Shown here: in pieces, positions 16,853 to 25,844 of the stretch
Numbering within the stretch: position 1 is the stretch's first letter
How the letters are laid out: the number at the start of each line of letters is the position of its first letter
Source of the DNA: Acidimicrobiaceae bacterium
Lineage (GTDB): Bacteria > Actinomycetota > Acidimicrobiia > Acidimicrobiales > RAAP-2
Length of the DNA: 58,688 nucleotides
Assembly (NCBI GenBank): GCA_003167415.1
Contig: PMTF01000020.1
Location: forward strand, 87,888-146,575
Reading direction: 5' to 3'
Position numbers and translations under genes: made by a program
Notes under the pieces: generated by a model
The model's input: the letters and a program-made list of their open reading frames with translations, nothing else
Databases searched by the model: none
Told to the model about the DNA's origin: nothing

Positions 16853-18082
16853 GTGAATGACGATGCCGCGTCGGATGGACGCTCCAGTGGCGAACTTCTT
16901 AAGGGGCTCAATGTCTGCGTCGTTTACGACTGTCTTTTCCCTTTAACGCTGGGAGGCGCCGAGCGATGGTATCGGGCCCTAGTCGACCAAATCGTTGAGT
17001 CGGGCGCGTCCGTAACCTACCTAACTCGTCGACAGTGGGGGCACGAGAAACCCAATTGGAGCGGAGTCACGATAATCGACGTAAGTGCCCGTGGCGAACT
17101 CTACGACGCTGAAGGAATTCGACGCATCGTACCCGCCCTGGGATTCGGACTCGGCACTTTCGCGTGGACGATTCGCCGCCGCCGCCAATATGACGCGGTG
17201 ATCGTCGCCAGTTTTCCCTTCTTCTCGCTTCTCGCAATCCGTGGCGCATTGTTCGGACTGAACACTCCTGTTTTCGTTGATTTTCACGAAGTTTGGTCAT
17301 CCAAATATTGGAGAAGTTACAGCGGAACCATGACAGGAAGTCTCGGGGCAGTCGTTCAGCTCATTTGCATCAAAGTGACTCGTCTTGCACAGGTTTTCAC
17401 GTTCGAAAGCGAGCGTCAGTTGCGGTCTCACGGTTATAAAGGAGACGTGGCCGTCCTCGCTGGACTTCTGCCGAGAGGTCGGCTCGACAGTGCCACGTCC
17501 CCGCCCCGAGGTGACAAACCGATGGTTCTCTTCGTTGGTCGGCACGTGAAACACAAAGGCGTACGTTTCTTGCCCTACATATTCGCTGAGGTACGTCGAT
17601 CCATTCCGAACATAGTGATGACCGTCGTAAGCGACGGCCCCGAACGAGCGAAAGTCGAAGAAGACGTCAGACGGCTCGGACTTGACGATGCGGTGACGTT
17701 CACTGGTTCCGTATCCGAAGAAGAATTACTTAGCCTGTACCAACGGGCTGCTTGCACGCTCATTCCATCCCTTCGAGAGGGATACGGTCTCGTAGTCGGG
17801 GAGTCGGTCTCCGTGGGTACTCCGGTAATCGTTGCAAATAATCGCGAGAACCTTGCCACCACTCTCGTCGAGTCAGGAATTAATGGCTTCGTGGTGGAAC
17901 CCACGATCAAGGGAATGGCGGAAGGCATCATTGCTGCGGTGACCGCTGGCGACTCGTTGCGAAAATCTTCTCGCGAATGGAGTATCCAAAAGTCGCCTCT
18001 GTTGGGTATGACTCGCTCGGCGGAGCAAATGGTAGAGCGTCTTTCTAAGACAATCGGGAAGCCGACCCGGAGAGGATCCTAG
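16853..18082 (+). CDS. GT4 family glycosyltransferase
   Basis: 409 residues from GTG, preceded by GGAAAGG. The GT-B fold shows 'LTLGGAERWYRALVDQI' in the N-domain. The C-domain (about 215-385) has 'PMVLFVGRHVKHKGVRFLPY', 'SDGPERAKVEEDVRRLGL', 'VTFTGSVSEEELLSLYQRA' and the E-x7-E region 'REGYGLVVGESVSVGTPVIV'. It transfers a sugar with retention onto a lipid-linked or polymer acceptor at the inner face of the membrane. Donor unknown. It stands alone, followed by a convergent GT2 gene. Confidence 0.9.
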   Translation: MNDDAASDGRSSGELLKGLNVCVVYDCLFPLTLGGAERWYRALVDQIVESGASVTYLTRRQWGHEKPNWSGVTIIDVSARGELYDAEGIRRIVPALGFGLGTFAWTIRRRRQYDAVIVASFPFFSLLAIRGALFGLNTPVFVDFHEVWSSKYWRSYSGTMTGSLGAVVQLICIKVTRLAQVFTFESERQLRSHGYKGDVAVLAGLLPRGRLDSATSPPRGDKPMVLFVGRHVKHKGVRFLPYIFAEVRRSIPNIVMTVVSDGPERAKVEEDVRRLGLDDAVTFTGSVSEEELLSLYQRAACTLIPSLREGYGLVVGESVSVGTPVIVANNRENLATTLVESGINGFVVEPTIKGMAEGIIAAVTAGDSLRKSSREWSIQKSPLLGMTRSAEQMVERLSKTIGKPTRRGS

Positions 18083-18175
18083 TAGTTTCGGCCAATCAAT
18101 TCGCGCCGAAGAGCATCCCCGCAGCGCACAAACACTTTCCTTAACAGTGTTCGCGACTCTCGGACTCCGAGTTGT

Positions 18176-19591
18176 TTATGCTTCCCTCATCGCACTGCTC
18201 TGACAGACCATACAAATGTCCGCCGAGGTGCTCTTCTCCCCGATGCGTCGCGCCAAGCGAAGATTCGCTTTGTCACCCTCCTCGTTAGCCATTGGCAATT
18301 GAGATCGCGGAGACGTGATCAGAAATGGGGAAATTAGTGGGGCCACAGTAAGCACTATTCCGACAACGAACGCGCTGCGAACAAACGATGACAACGACGC
18401 TGCAATCGAGTTCGACAAGAAATCGGTCTGATGATGGAAATTGATGAGGAGTGCCGCAAGGCCGAGGCCGGCCACGATAAGCAAAAATGCTCCACACATG
18501 AGGAATCGACGTATCAGTGCTTCGATCGGTATCGCCCCTCGGGCGCTACGCAGTCCAGAAGTCTCGGCTCGATACCTCAGAACAACGCCGGTACAAAATA
18601 CGAGCGGCCCCAGGATGCTCAGAACTCCAGCGACGTCGTTCGCCACCCAACTCAACGATCCGACTTGGCTGAAGCCGTGCGCCGATTGAGCGGAAAAGCC
18701 CCAGAGTAAAAACGCTAGGACGGTGGCAAGCAGTCCCGGAATCGTGGCCCCAGTCTCGGGACTCAAGAGCAGAATCTGTCGAAGATGACGAAGACCGTCC
18801 GAAAACGTACTCAGTTTTGAGTCACCGATTCTCTCGGCATACTTCGTCTCAACTTCGCCAATCTCGAGTTCCGCCCACGAACTTCTAATCAACATCTCAG
18901 AGGCGAACTCCATTCCAGTGGACGAAAGGTTCAGCGCCAAAATCTGCTCGCGTCGAAACGCGCGGAATCCCGACTGGCTGTCACGAATACTTAGTTTGTT
19001 TTTTGTCGCCTTTCTCACCAGGTACGTGATAACCGGGGTACCGACATAACGATGGAGCCAGGGCATCGTGGCGGAAGTGGCGTCACTCAACCGCTGACCG
19101 AGCACCATGTCGAACTCCCCGGTGAGCAAGGGCAGCAAGAGTCGGGGAATCGCGTCGAGTTCGTAGGTTCCATCTGCATCGGCCATGACTACGAATTCTG
19201 ATTGGGCCGCCTCAATACCTGACCTTAGGGCTGCCCCATAACCCGGTTCTCTCTGAAGAATTACCTGAGCACCTGCTTCAACGGCAATGCGTGCGGAATT
19301 ATCAGTAGAGCCGTTGTCAACCACCAACACCGAGCCATCTAGGCCAGCACTGCGCATTATTTCAAGCGCGCGCTCCACGCAGAGTCCGACCGCAAGCTCC
19401 TCGTTGAGACACGGGAAAACAACAGTAACGGTCGCGCCGTGGAACAAGTGTTGGTCATTCGCATAGCAAATCTGAGCAGGAGGAGTCTCGACTACTTCGG
19501 AATACGTAGCCTCATGTATTAATTCATCCCGCTTGGGGTGCAAACCGTCAAATTGAGGTTCAATGTCAGTCAGGGGCCGGGTAAATGTCAT
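18176..19591 (-). CDS. dolichol-phosphate-mannose-synthase-like GT2 with membrane tail
   Basis: 471 residues from ATG 19591. The GT2 domain (about 50-280) has 'VTVVFPCLNEELAVGLCVE', 'VLVVDNGSTDNSARIA', 'REPGYGAALRSGI' and 'VMADADGTYELDAI' (D-A-D). It also has 'RDSQSGFRAFRRE', the signature of DPM/DPG-type synthases that load a sugar onto polyprenyl phosphate. The C-terminal part has about four helices, which suits a membrane protein feeding lipid-linked sugar to GT-C enzymes such as 28629-30110. It ends in a short charged tail with 'CMVCQ'. The gene is convergent with 16853-18082. Confidence 0.88.
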   Translation of the reverse strand: MTFTRPLTDIEPQFDGLHPKRDELIHEATYSEVVETPPAQICYANDQHLFHGATVTVVFPCLNEELAVGLCVERALEIMRSAGLDGSVLVVDNGSTDNSARIAVEAGAQVILQREPGYGAALRSGIEAAQSEFVVMADADGTYELDAIPRLLLPLLTGEFDMVLGQRLSDATSATMPWLHRYVGTPVITYLVRKATKNKLSIRDSQSGFRAFRREQILALNLSSTGMEFASEMLIRSSWAELEIGEVETKYAERIGDSKLSTFSDGLRHLRQILLLSPETGATIPGLLATVLAFLLWGFSAQSAHGFSQVGSLSWVANDVAGVLSILGPLVFCTGVVLRYRAETSGLRSARGAIPIEALIRRFLMCGAFLLIVAGLGLAALLINFHHQTDFLSNSIAASLSSFVRSAFVVGIVLTVAPLISPFLITSPRSQLPMANEEGDKANLRLARRIGEKSTSADICMVCQSSAMREA

Positions 19592-19855
19592 CGAATGACA
19601 TCCAGAACTCGAGTTAGTGCTCTAAACACTGATTCACTCCGCTTCAGCCCTTGCGACCCACACACTTCCACAAAGTCAAATATTTGTCAAGCGGTAGTTA
19701 TTTGATAGTGAATTCATAGTCATAAATCATCAAAATTTGGAGCAATTTATTGGAATATTGGGCTGGCCCCGACGCTCTTCGCGAGTGACACCGGCGTCTC
19801 GGGCGCTCGACAACCGAGTCAGTTCTAGGCGTAGTTCTCTCAAAAAAGGGGATAT

Positions 19856-20809
19856 TTAAGAAGTTGGAAGATACTTTGCGAGGATTTGTGCGAGGGCTCG
19901 TCCAATCCATTTCGAATACGTAGCGTTCATGTGCGCCCAATCTTGATAGATCAGGTGGCTCTCGCCGGGGGAATCAACAAAGACGTCACATCTCACGCTT
20001 CCGCAGAAGAGTTCTCTTGTCGGCACAGTTGAAAGACCGTCCTTCGTCGCGACCGCCTTGAGGCCAACTGTGGTTTCAATCGTTTTTATCTGTTTCACCG
20101 TTAATTCACAATTTCGAATTGTCGAAGAGTGAATCGTTAGGCACCCCTCCGGGGTTGCGGACGTGAAATATGAATAAAACTGTGGTATTTCCTGTAACAG
20201 CAAGATTTTTGCGTGACTCGGCTCGATACCATGAATCATCGATTGAACTTCGCTTACGAACTGATCCGTCGTAGGATATTGGTCGTTGCTCAGCGTCGAG
20301 AGAGACAATCCAACTGGCATCACGACCTGCGGTTTCAGTTGATCCGCTAGTGCTATCTCACTGTGCACCCACTGGTTGCAGGCACTCGACCCTGGGCTAC
20401 TCGTCACCGGACTTATCCATGGACCACACCCGTCCTTCGCAATGAAAACGATCTTCCATTTGAGAATCGTGCCTGCAACATTGAACGCGGGAACCCACAT
20501 CTGGGCCTGAGAGTCACCGAAGAGAAGGATCGTCCGAGTGGCTCCCTTATCACCGAAGACACAAGTTGAGTCTGCACTGCTAGGTATCGGTTCGGGTTTG
20601 GTTGCAATTGAGACGCATTCATATGGAATCACGGACTCACTATCGTTGCTCGCCTCTGATAAAGACGGGAGTGATGTTGAAACGTTCGGACCATGCTTTA
20701 ACTGAGACGATGCATCAACGTAGGAAATGAGTTGCTTGAGCGAAGGACCAGAATCGGGCGAGCCTGCGCCGAACGAGCGAGATGGTGTCGAAATAAGGAC
20801 AATCGACAC
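19856..20809 (-). CDS. SGNH-domain secreted protein (acyltransferase partner)
   Basis: 317 residues. The SGNH hydrolase blocks are visible: 'TILLFGDSQAQMWVPAFN' (block I, nucleophile Ser), 'SACNQWVHSEIAL', and the C-terminal 'YQDWAHMNATYSKWIG' with the D-x-x-H dyad. This is the extracytoplasmic SGNH domain usually fused to acyltransferase-3 enzymes; here it is a separate gene, divergent from a second SGNH gene and acyltransferase. The annotated GTG start leaves only a short hydrophobic N-terminus. The full export segment (K-S-L-L-I-V-G-A-I-A-L-V) continues upstream in frame but has no ordinary start codon, so the 5' end is uncertain. Confidence 0.75.
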   Translation of the reverse strand: MSIVLISTPSRSFGAGSPDSGPSLKQLISYVDASSQLKHGPNVSTSLPSLSEASNDSESVIPYECVSIATKPEPIPSSADSTCVFGDKGATRTILLFGDSQAQMWVPAFNVAGTILKWKIVFIAKDGCGPWISPVTSSPGSSACNQWVHSEIALADQLKPQVVMPVGLSLSTLSNDQYPTTDQFVSEVQSMIHGIEPSHAKILLLQEIPQFYSYFTSATPEGCLTIHSSTIRNCELTVKQIKTIETTVGLKAVATKDGLSTVPTRELFCGSVRCDVFVDSPGESHLIYQDWAHMNATYSKWIGRALAQILAKYLPTS

Positions 20810-20999
20810 CAGCGCAATCGCACCAACAATGAGGAGGCTTTTCAGATTTCGAATGTGCGAACATTACCCTTTTCTTGGCACTGAGTTATGATGGTGGTCT
20901 CGTTGCCAGCAATTTGACTATTTGGGCGACAAAACGGACACATTGGCTTGCTAAGGTGCCGACTACCTTTTGAAGGCCCGAGGCGTGGAGACTGTGAGA

Positions 21000-21953
21000 A
21001 TGAGATCGGCCAATAAGTACTTAGCGTGTTTGGCAATCACGATTTCCATCTTGATCTCTGGAAGCGCCGCATATGCCTCGTTCACGGATCCAGTTGGTAC
21101 GACGACGCAAGTGACCGCTGCAGTGAAGTCATCGATTACGACCAAGACGGTCTCCGCGGCTGTCGCCGCGACACTAAAGCAATTCTCCAACTCTTCAAGT
21201 TACGATTTGACGGGCCCCTCGACCTACGGTGCGTGTGATCCGTATGATTCCGAAGCATTGGCGTTGTCGCCAAAACCATGTTTTTTTGGCAACCTGCATG
21301 GCTCAAAGACAATCGTCCTGGTCGGTGACTCCAACGTGGGAAATTGGGTTCCTGCGTTGAGCATTGGGCTCGCCGCGACCCAGTATCGTTTGGCTGTTTT
21401 CGGGTTTTCGAGCTGTGGATTGGCCGATCTTCCTTACACATCGTCATGGGGCAGCCTCTACGAGAGATGTCGGCAGTGGCACGTAAATGTTCCGGCGGCG
21501 ATCCGCGCGCTTCATCCTGTTGCTGTGCTAGCCACGTCGGGCGACGTTGGGAATGACTACTCCGACACCGTGTGGGCGAACGGTGTCAAGAAAGTTTTCG
21601 CTGAGGCAACTCTCAAGTCGCCATCAACGAAACGAATCCTGATGAACACTTCGCCTTTTTTTGGAGAATCTGCCGTCACGTGCCTCACGGTTCACCGGGA
21701 TCCACAAGATTGTTCGCTCACGTACACGCCCGGAAGCGGCTATTACGGTGCGGCACTTACTCGCGACAAGTTAATTGCATCACTGTCGAAGGCGACATTG
21801 ATCAATACGAACAAGTTTCTTTGCTATAAAGATGCCTGTTCACCTGTGATCGGCAACATTCTGGTTTATTCCGACATTGATCACATAACAATTGCCTATA
21901 GCTCGTTCATATCGAAGGGCATTACGAGTGCGATGCTAGCGGCACTGAAATAG
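21000..21953 (+). CDS. SGNH-domain secreted protein (acyltransferase partner)
   Basis: About 317 residues from ATG 21000 (longer TTG frame possible). A signal segment ('LACLAITISILISGSAAYAS', about 9-28) precedes a Thr-rich stretch and the SGNH domain. Block I is 'TIVLVGDSNVGNWVPAL', then 'YERCRQWHVNVPAAI', with 'YSDIDHITIAYS' giving the D-x-x-H. It would act outside the membrane to move or remove acyl groups on a glycan. It is followed after nine bases by an acyltransferase-3 gene, so the two probably form one split O-acylation system. Confidence 0.82.
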   Translation: MRSANKYLACLAITISILISGSAAYASFTDPVGTTTQVTAAVKSSITTKTVSAAVAATLKQFSNSSSYDLTGPSTYGACDPYDSEALALSPKPCFFGNLHGSKTIVLVGDSNVGNWVPALSIGLAATQYRLAVFGFSSCGLADLPYTSSWGSLYERCRQWHVNVPAAIRALHPVAVLATSGDVGNDYSDTVWANGVKKVFAEATLKSPSTKRILMNTSPFFGESAVTCLTVHRDPQDCSLTYTPGSGYYGAALTRDKLIASLSKATLINTNKFLCYKDACSPVIGNILVYSDIDHITIAYSSFISKGITSAMLAALK

Positions 21954-21962
21954 TGCACTGAG

Positions 21963-23144
21963 GTGAGCCCGTATCGGTCTAAGGAACTCGACGTCACGGA
22001 CTATCGCGCCGAGTTTCGACCTGACATACAGGCAATGCGCGCCCTGGCAGTTCTTCTCGTTGTGCTCTACCACGCAGACATCCCTGGCGTGCACGGCGGC
22101 TTTCTTGGCGTCGATGTCTTCTTTGTCATCTCTGGTTTTGTTATTACAAACGTCCTATTGCGCGAGAAGGCCTCAAAGGGTACTACTTCCATCCCAGGTT
22201 TCTACGCCCGGCGAATTCGAAGGATTCTTCCAGCCGCGACTGTGGTTCTCATTGCGACAGTATTCGCGACATACCACTGGCTGAGTTATATCACTGGCGC
22301 TATCAACGCGAACGACGCGAAGTACGTGGCTGCGTTCGTCGGCAACTTTCGGTTCGCTTCGCTCGGCACGCAATACTTTACGGCCACTCAACCTCCTTCT
22401 ACGTTGCAACAATTCTGGTCGTTGGCCGTCGAGGAACAGTTCTATCTGGTTTGGCCGCTTTTATTTCTTTTGATCACCTTGCCATGGAAGAAATTTTCAC
22501 CTGTCCCTCGCCTGATCACAGCGTTGACGATGGTGATTGGAGTTTCTCTCGCGTGGTGCATTATTGAAACTCAACAGAACGAAGTTTGGGCGTTCTTTTC
22601 GCCGCTCACGCGCGCTTGGGAGTTGGCCCTAGGCGCGATGCTCGCTGTCGTCGGCCCGCACCTTCGAGGGCGGGCTCCGCGCTCTGGCGTGATTCTCGGA
22701 GCGATAGGATTGGTCACTGTTTTTTTGTGTACATGGTTTTATTCCACTTCAACGTTGTGGCCGGGAACAGCCGTAATCCTTCCCGTACTCGCGACCGGCG
22801 CGATAATCGCGGGAGGATCTCTTCGCGGCACAGGTAGCTTTGGACGATTCGCTACATTTCCGCCGGTCCAATGGTTGGGCAATGTTTCCTATTCGTTGTA
22901 TCTCGTTCACTGGCCAGTCATCGCCATTGCGACGCAGTTCGCCATTGCTCCTTTGCCCTTAACAAGTGAAATCGAGCTCGTCGTGCTCTCCGTAGCTCTA
23001 GCGGGTGTGCTTTACTACGCGATAGAAAACCCAATTCGCAGATCTAGGTGGTTGTCCAATCGACGAGGGGTAACGTTCATTATCGGAGCAGTCCTCATTG
23101 GTCTTTCCTTCGCTGCTATCTACTGGCACTTGAGTCACTTCTGA
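21963..23144 (+). CDS. acyltransferase-3 family membrane O-acyltransferase (OafA-like)
   Basis: 393 residues from GTG, almost all membrane (about ten helices). The family start 'FRPDIQAMRALAVLLVVLYHA' holds the catalytic His, then 'GGFLGVDVFFVISGFVI' and 'FYARRIRRILPAA' with the conserved Arg pair. OafA/OatA enzymes transfer acetyl or similar groups from the cytosolic side to surface sugars. Many have a C-terminal SGNH domain; this one stops after the membrane part ('FAAIYWHLSHF'). The SGNH function is supplied by the preceding gene nine bases upstream. Confidence 0.92.
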   Translation: MSPYRSKELDVTDYRAEFRPDIQAMRALAVLLVVLYHADIPGVHGGFLGVDVFFVISGFVITNVLLREKASKGTTSIPGFYARRIRRILPAATVVLIATVFATYHWLSYITGAINANDAKYVAAFVGNFRFASLGTQYFTATQPPSTLQQFWSLAVEEQFYLVWPLLFLLITLPWKKFSPVPRLITALTMVIGVSLAWCIIETQQNEVWAFFSPLTRAWELALGAMLAVVGPHLRGRAPRSGVILGAIGLVTVFLCTWFYSTSTLWPGTAVILPVLATGAIIAGGSLRGTGSFGRFATFPPVQWLGNVSYSLYLVHWPVIAIATQFAIAPLPLTSEIELVVLSVALAGVLYYAIENPIRRSRWLSNRRGVTFIIGAVLIGLSFAAIYWHLSHF

Positions 23145-23360
23145 CAGAGTCATCGCGACACAATCGCGTCCGTCTCAGTTGTGGCACGGTCTCCTTGTTG
23201 TGTGGTCATCGCGATTTCGCCTGAGCGATCGCCTCGTCGTCCGAATACGTGCGTCACGTTCTCACCAGACGAACCTTGGGCTCCGCTAACCTCTGTCAAT
23301 CATGGGCTGGATATGTGTTTTGGCGAATGAGTATTTCAAGCACACCTTGTCGGAGTCGAG

Positions 23361-24155
23361 TTGAGTTCTCCTACGAGCAGTGACCGCTCGATACCGTCCG
23401 TGACGATCTTTGTAGCCAGCATTAATACTGCGTCGGCGACCGAACTCTGCGTGCGTTCCATTAATCGAAACACCAAGAGAGAGGCGTATACGCTCTGCGT
23501 CGGCGACTGTGGGTCAACTGACAATTCCCTGCCTCGAATTATGGCGTTGGTCCACGAGCATCTGATTGACGACGTCATGCTTGCTCCACATGGACGTTCC
23601 CACGGCGCTTGGCTCGATCTGTGGACGAACACGTGCACCACTCGCTACGCGGTGATGGTTGATTCGGACGTCGAGATCCTCAAACCCAACTGGCTGGACG
23701 TTTTACTCAAAACTGCAGATGACTCGGAGGCGGCCATTGTCTGCGCCGAGATCTTGGAAGAGGTGCCTCACTACGTGGATTACACCGGCGTCGCCCGTCG
23801 ACTCGCTCGTCGACCGTCGGCCTGGATGATGCTGGTCGACGTTGCGAAATGTCGCGATCGCGCCAGTTGGCAATTTGCGATGGATATTGACCCAAATATT
23901 CCAGAACAGCAATGGGCCCTAGACACAGGCGCCCAGTTGATGCGCGAGCTAAATCTGGCCGGCGAGACAGTTGTCGCGGCCCCCACCGCCATTCAGCGAA
24001 CTTTTCGCCATTACGGTGGACTCTCTTGGGTCAAAATCATGCGCTCGAGAGGCTGGAGACCTCGAGCTCACCGGCTTAAAGTCGGGCTCTTAAACCTCTA
24101 TCTGTTCGCTCGACTCAAAAGGATGAAAGTCCCAAGGGCGCGCAAACTTCCCTAG
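23361..24155 (+). CDS. GT2-type glycosyltransferase
   Basis: 264 residues from TTG. A GT-A fold begins with 'VTIFVASINTASATELCVRSI', then 'LCVGDCGSTDNSLPRI', and the metal site in 'YAVMVDSDVEILKPNWLDVL' (D-S-D). A later part 'WALDTGAQLMRELNLAGE' and basic C-terminus follow. The donor is unknown. It is nine bases upstream of a GT4 gene and likely co-transcribed with it. The first ten residues of a decayed copy are found again at 25511. Confidence 0.75.
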   Translation: MSSPTSSDRSIPSVTIFVASINTASATELCVRSINRNTKREAYTLCVGDCGSTDNSLPRIMALVHEHLIDDVMLAPHGRSHGAWLDLWTNTCTTRYAVMVDSDVEILKPNWLDVLLKTADDSEAAIVCAEILEEVPHYVDYTGVARRLARRPSAWMMLVDVAKCRDRASWQFAMDIDPNIPEQQWALDTGAQLMRELNLAGETVVAAPTAIQRTFRHYGGLSWVKIMRSRGWRPRAHRLKVGLLNLYLFARLKRMKVPRARKLP

Positions 24156-24164
24156 GAGCGATCG

Positions 24165-25328
24165 ATGACCCGAATACTTCTCTTTTCGCCTTATGAGCCT
24201 CCTCCGGATGGAATTGCAAGTCACTCCAGCCGCCTCGTAGCCGCTTGGGATTCCGCCGGACACAGCGTCTTGGTGGTGTCGGCCAGGGGCGGGCGGGGGC
24301 TCGAACGAGTCGAGCGAATCGGATCACGCTCGACACTCCTTCGCTCGCTCCGCCTCTTTCCGAACCGGCGAACCTGGAGCGAGATCGCCAAGTTTGAGCC
24401 AGAGATCGTGATTGTCCAATTCGCCATCGCCGCGATCAGCACAAGTCTTTGGTCGGTCAAGCTACTCTGCGATCGACTCCACGCCCAAGGAATTCGAGTG
24501 GTTGTTACTTTCCACGAGCCCGCCCGCGAGTACAACATGTTCAAATTCCTGACGCGAGCGATTTACCGCTCCGTGTCTCGGGCAACCGACGTGCCGGTTG
24601 TTTTCTCTCCAGCGGGCTATCGAGCGCTACACGATACGGGATTGTTCAACGACGTTGTTGAAGTTACGCACGGGACGAAGGGAATCGAATCAATTTCGAA
24701 TCAAGAACTCGATGACGTCCGGGTTCTGTTTGACGTCCGCAAATCTCTCGTTTTAACGCTCGGATTCACCAGCTTTGACAAGGGCGCGGACATCTTCATC
24801 GACGCCGCCAAGATCATTTCGAAGAACCGAAACGGCAACGTACAGTTCCTCGTTGCCGGAACACCACGAAGGAGGCAGGGTGTCTTTCGCATCATGGAGC
24901 GTCGAGATAACCAGTGCCAACGACGTCTTATAAATCAGGCCAAGAGACTCGGCAATGTCGAAATCTCCTTCAGCAATTACGTGGCGAATGAGAACGTCGC
25001 GCCCCTGCTTCACTTGGCCGATGTTGTCGTCCTGCCGTACCGACGTATCACACAAAGCGGCATTGCAAATTTGGCGCTGTCAAGTCAATCAGTGATCGTG
25101 TGTTCAGATCTTCCCGGACTGCGAAACGACCTCGGCGATGCAGCGTTATATGTCAAAGTCGGTGATACCACGGCGCTGGCCAAAGAGATTACAAACTTGA
25201 TCAATCCGGACGGTGAGGAAACTCGTTCGCGTATGAGGGACCTGGCTGGCCAACGCGCCAATGAAAATACCTACGCGAGGGTTGCTGAGAAAATACTCTC
25301 CGCCGGCTTAGCGAGCCCATCGAGTTGA
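24165..25328 (+). CDS. GT4 family glycosyltransferase
   Basis: 387 residues from ATG. GT-B fold: 'ILLFSPYEPPPDGIASHSSRL' at the N-terminus. The C-domain has 'LVLTLGFTSFDKGADIFIDAA', 'RLGNVEISFSNYVANENVAPLLHLADVVVLPYR' in sections and 'SGIANLALSSQSVIVCSDLPG'. The usual E-x7-E is weaker than in most GT4 enzymes. Presumed retaining transfer of a sugar to a lipid-linked glycan at the membrane. It is the second gene of a two-gene unit with 23361-24155. Confidence 0.85.
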   Translation: MTRILLFSPYEPPPDGIASHSSRLVAAWDSAGHSVLVVSARGGRGLERVERIGSRSTLLRSLRLFPNRRTWSEIAKFEPEIVIVQFAIAAISTSLWSVKLLCDRLHAQGIRVVVTFHEPAREYNMFKFLTRAIYRSVSRATDVPVVFSPAGYRALHDTGLFNDVVEVTHGTKGIESISNQELDDVRVLFDVRKSLVLTLGFTSFDKGADIFIDAAKIISKNRNGNVQFLVAGTPRRRQGVFRIMERRDNQCQRRLINQAKRLGNVEISFSNYVANENVAPLLHLADVVVLPYRRITQSGIANLALSSQSVIVCSDLPGLRNDLGDAALYVKVGDTTALAKEITNLINPDGEETRSRMRDLAGQRANENTYARVAEKILSAGLASPSS

Positions 25329-25510
25329 ATTGAGAATTTCATTCGGTGACTTCGTCCGGATCGCGACCGCGCCATTAGCGTATACGCGAACACACAATAC
25401 TTATACTTCTTGGCCCACTAATCCTATTTTCTTTATGAGTGCTATTCGCGCCGATAAGTGAAAGATAAGTGCCGCTACTAAAGTTCGCCCCTTTTCGCGA
25501 AGGCGTCGCG

Positions 25511-25558
25511 TTGCCTGACGTGACCATCTACATCGCGAGCATTAACACTAAAGATTGA
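25511..25558 (+). pseudogene. GT2 5' remnant related to 23361-24155
   Basis: Fifteen codons in frame read L-P-D-V-T-I-Y-I-A-S-I-N-T-K-D followed by a stop. This matches the opening strand of the intact GT2 2.1 kb upstream (V-T-I-F-V-A-S-I-N-T-A-S). The rest of the 516-base gap from 25329 to 25844 shows no gene that I recognise. It looks like the start of a duplicated or replaced glycosyltransferase gene. Confidence 0.4.
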
Positions 25559-25844
25559 GCCGTTCGAAGATACGGGCCAAACCACCACTACATCAATTGC
25601 GTGGCCCACTGCCTTCGCCGCGCCCACGGAAGAGAGAATTGAAGGACCCAGTGAAGATGCAAAATTCGATAGCATCCGCGCGTCCGATACCACAGCAAAA
25701 CGGCTGATGCCAAGAGGACGTTAAGAGTTTGAGAAGGAGTAGGGCTCTTGGTGTAATCCTTGGTGCAACGGACTCGCACTCTCGAGACGAGTTTCAGCTA
25801 GTGGAGATTGGAGCGCGGTGTGACCAACGCCGACAAGCTTGGCT

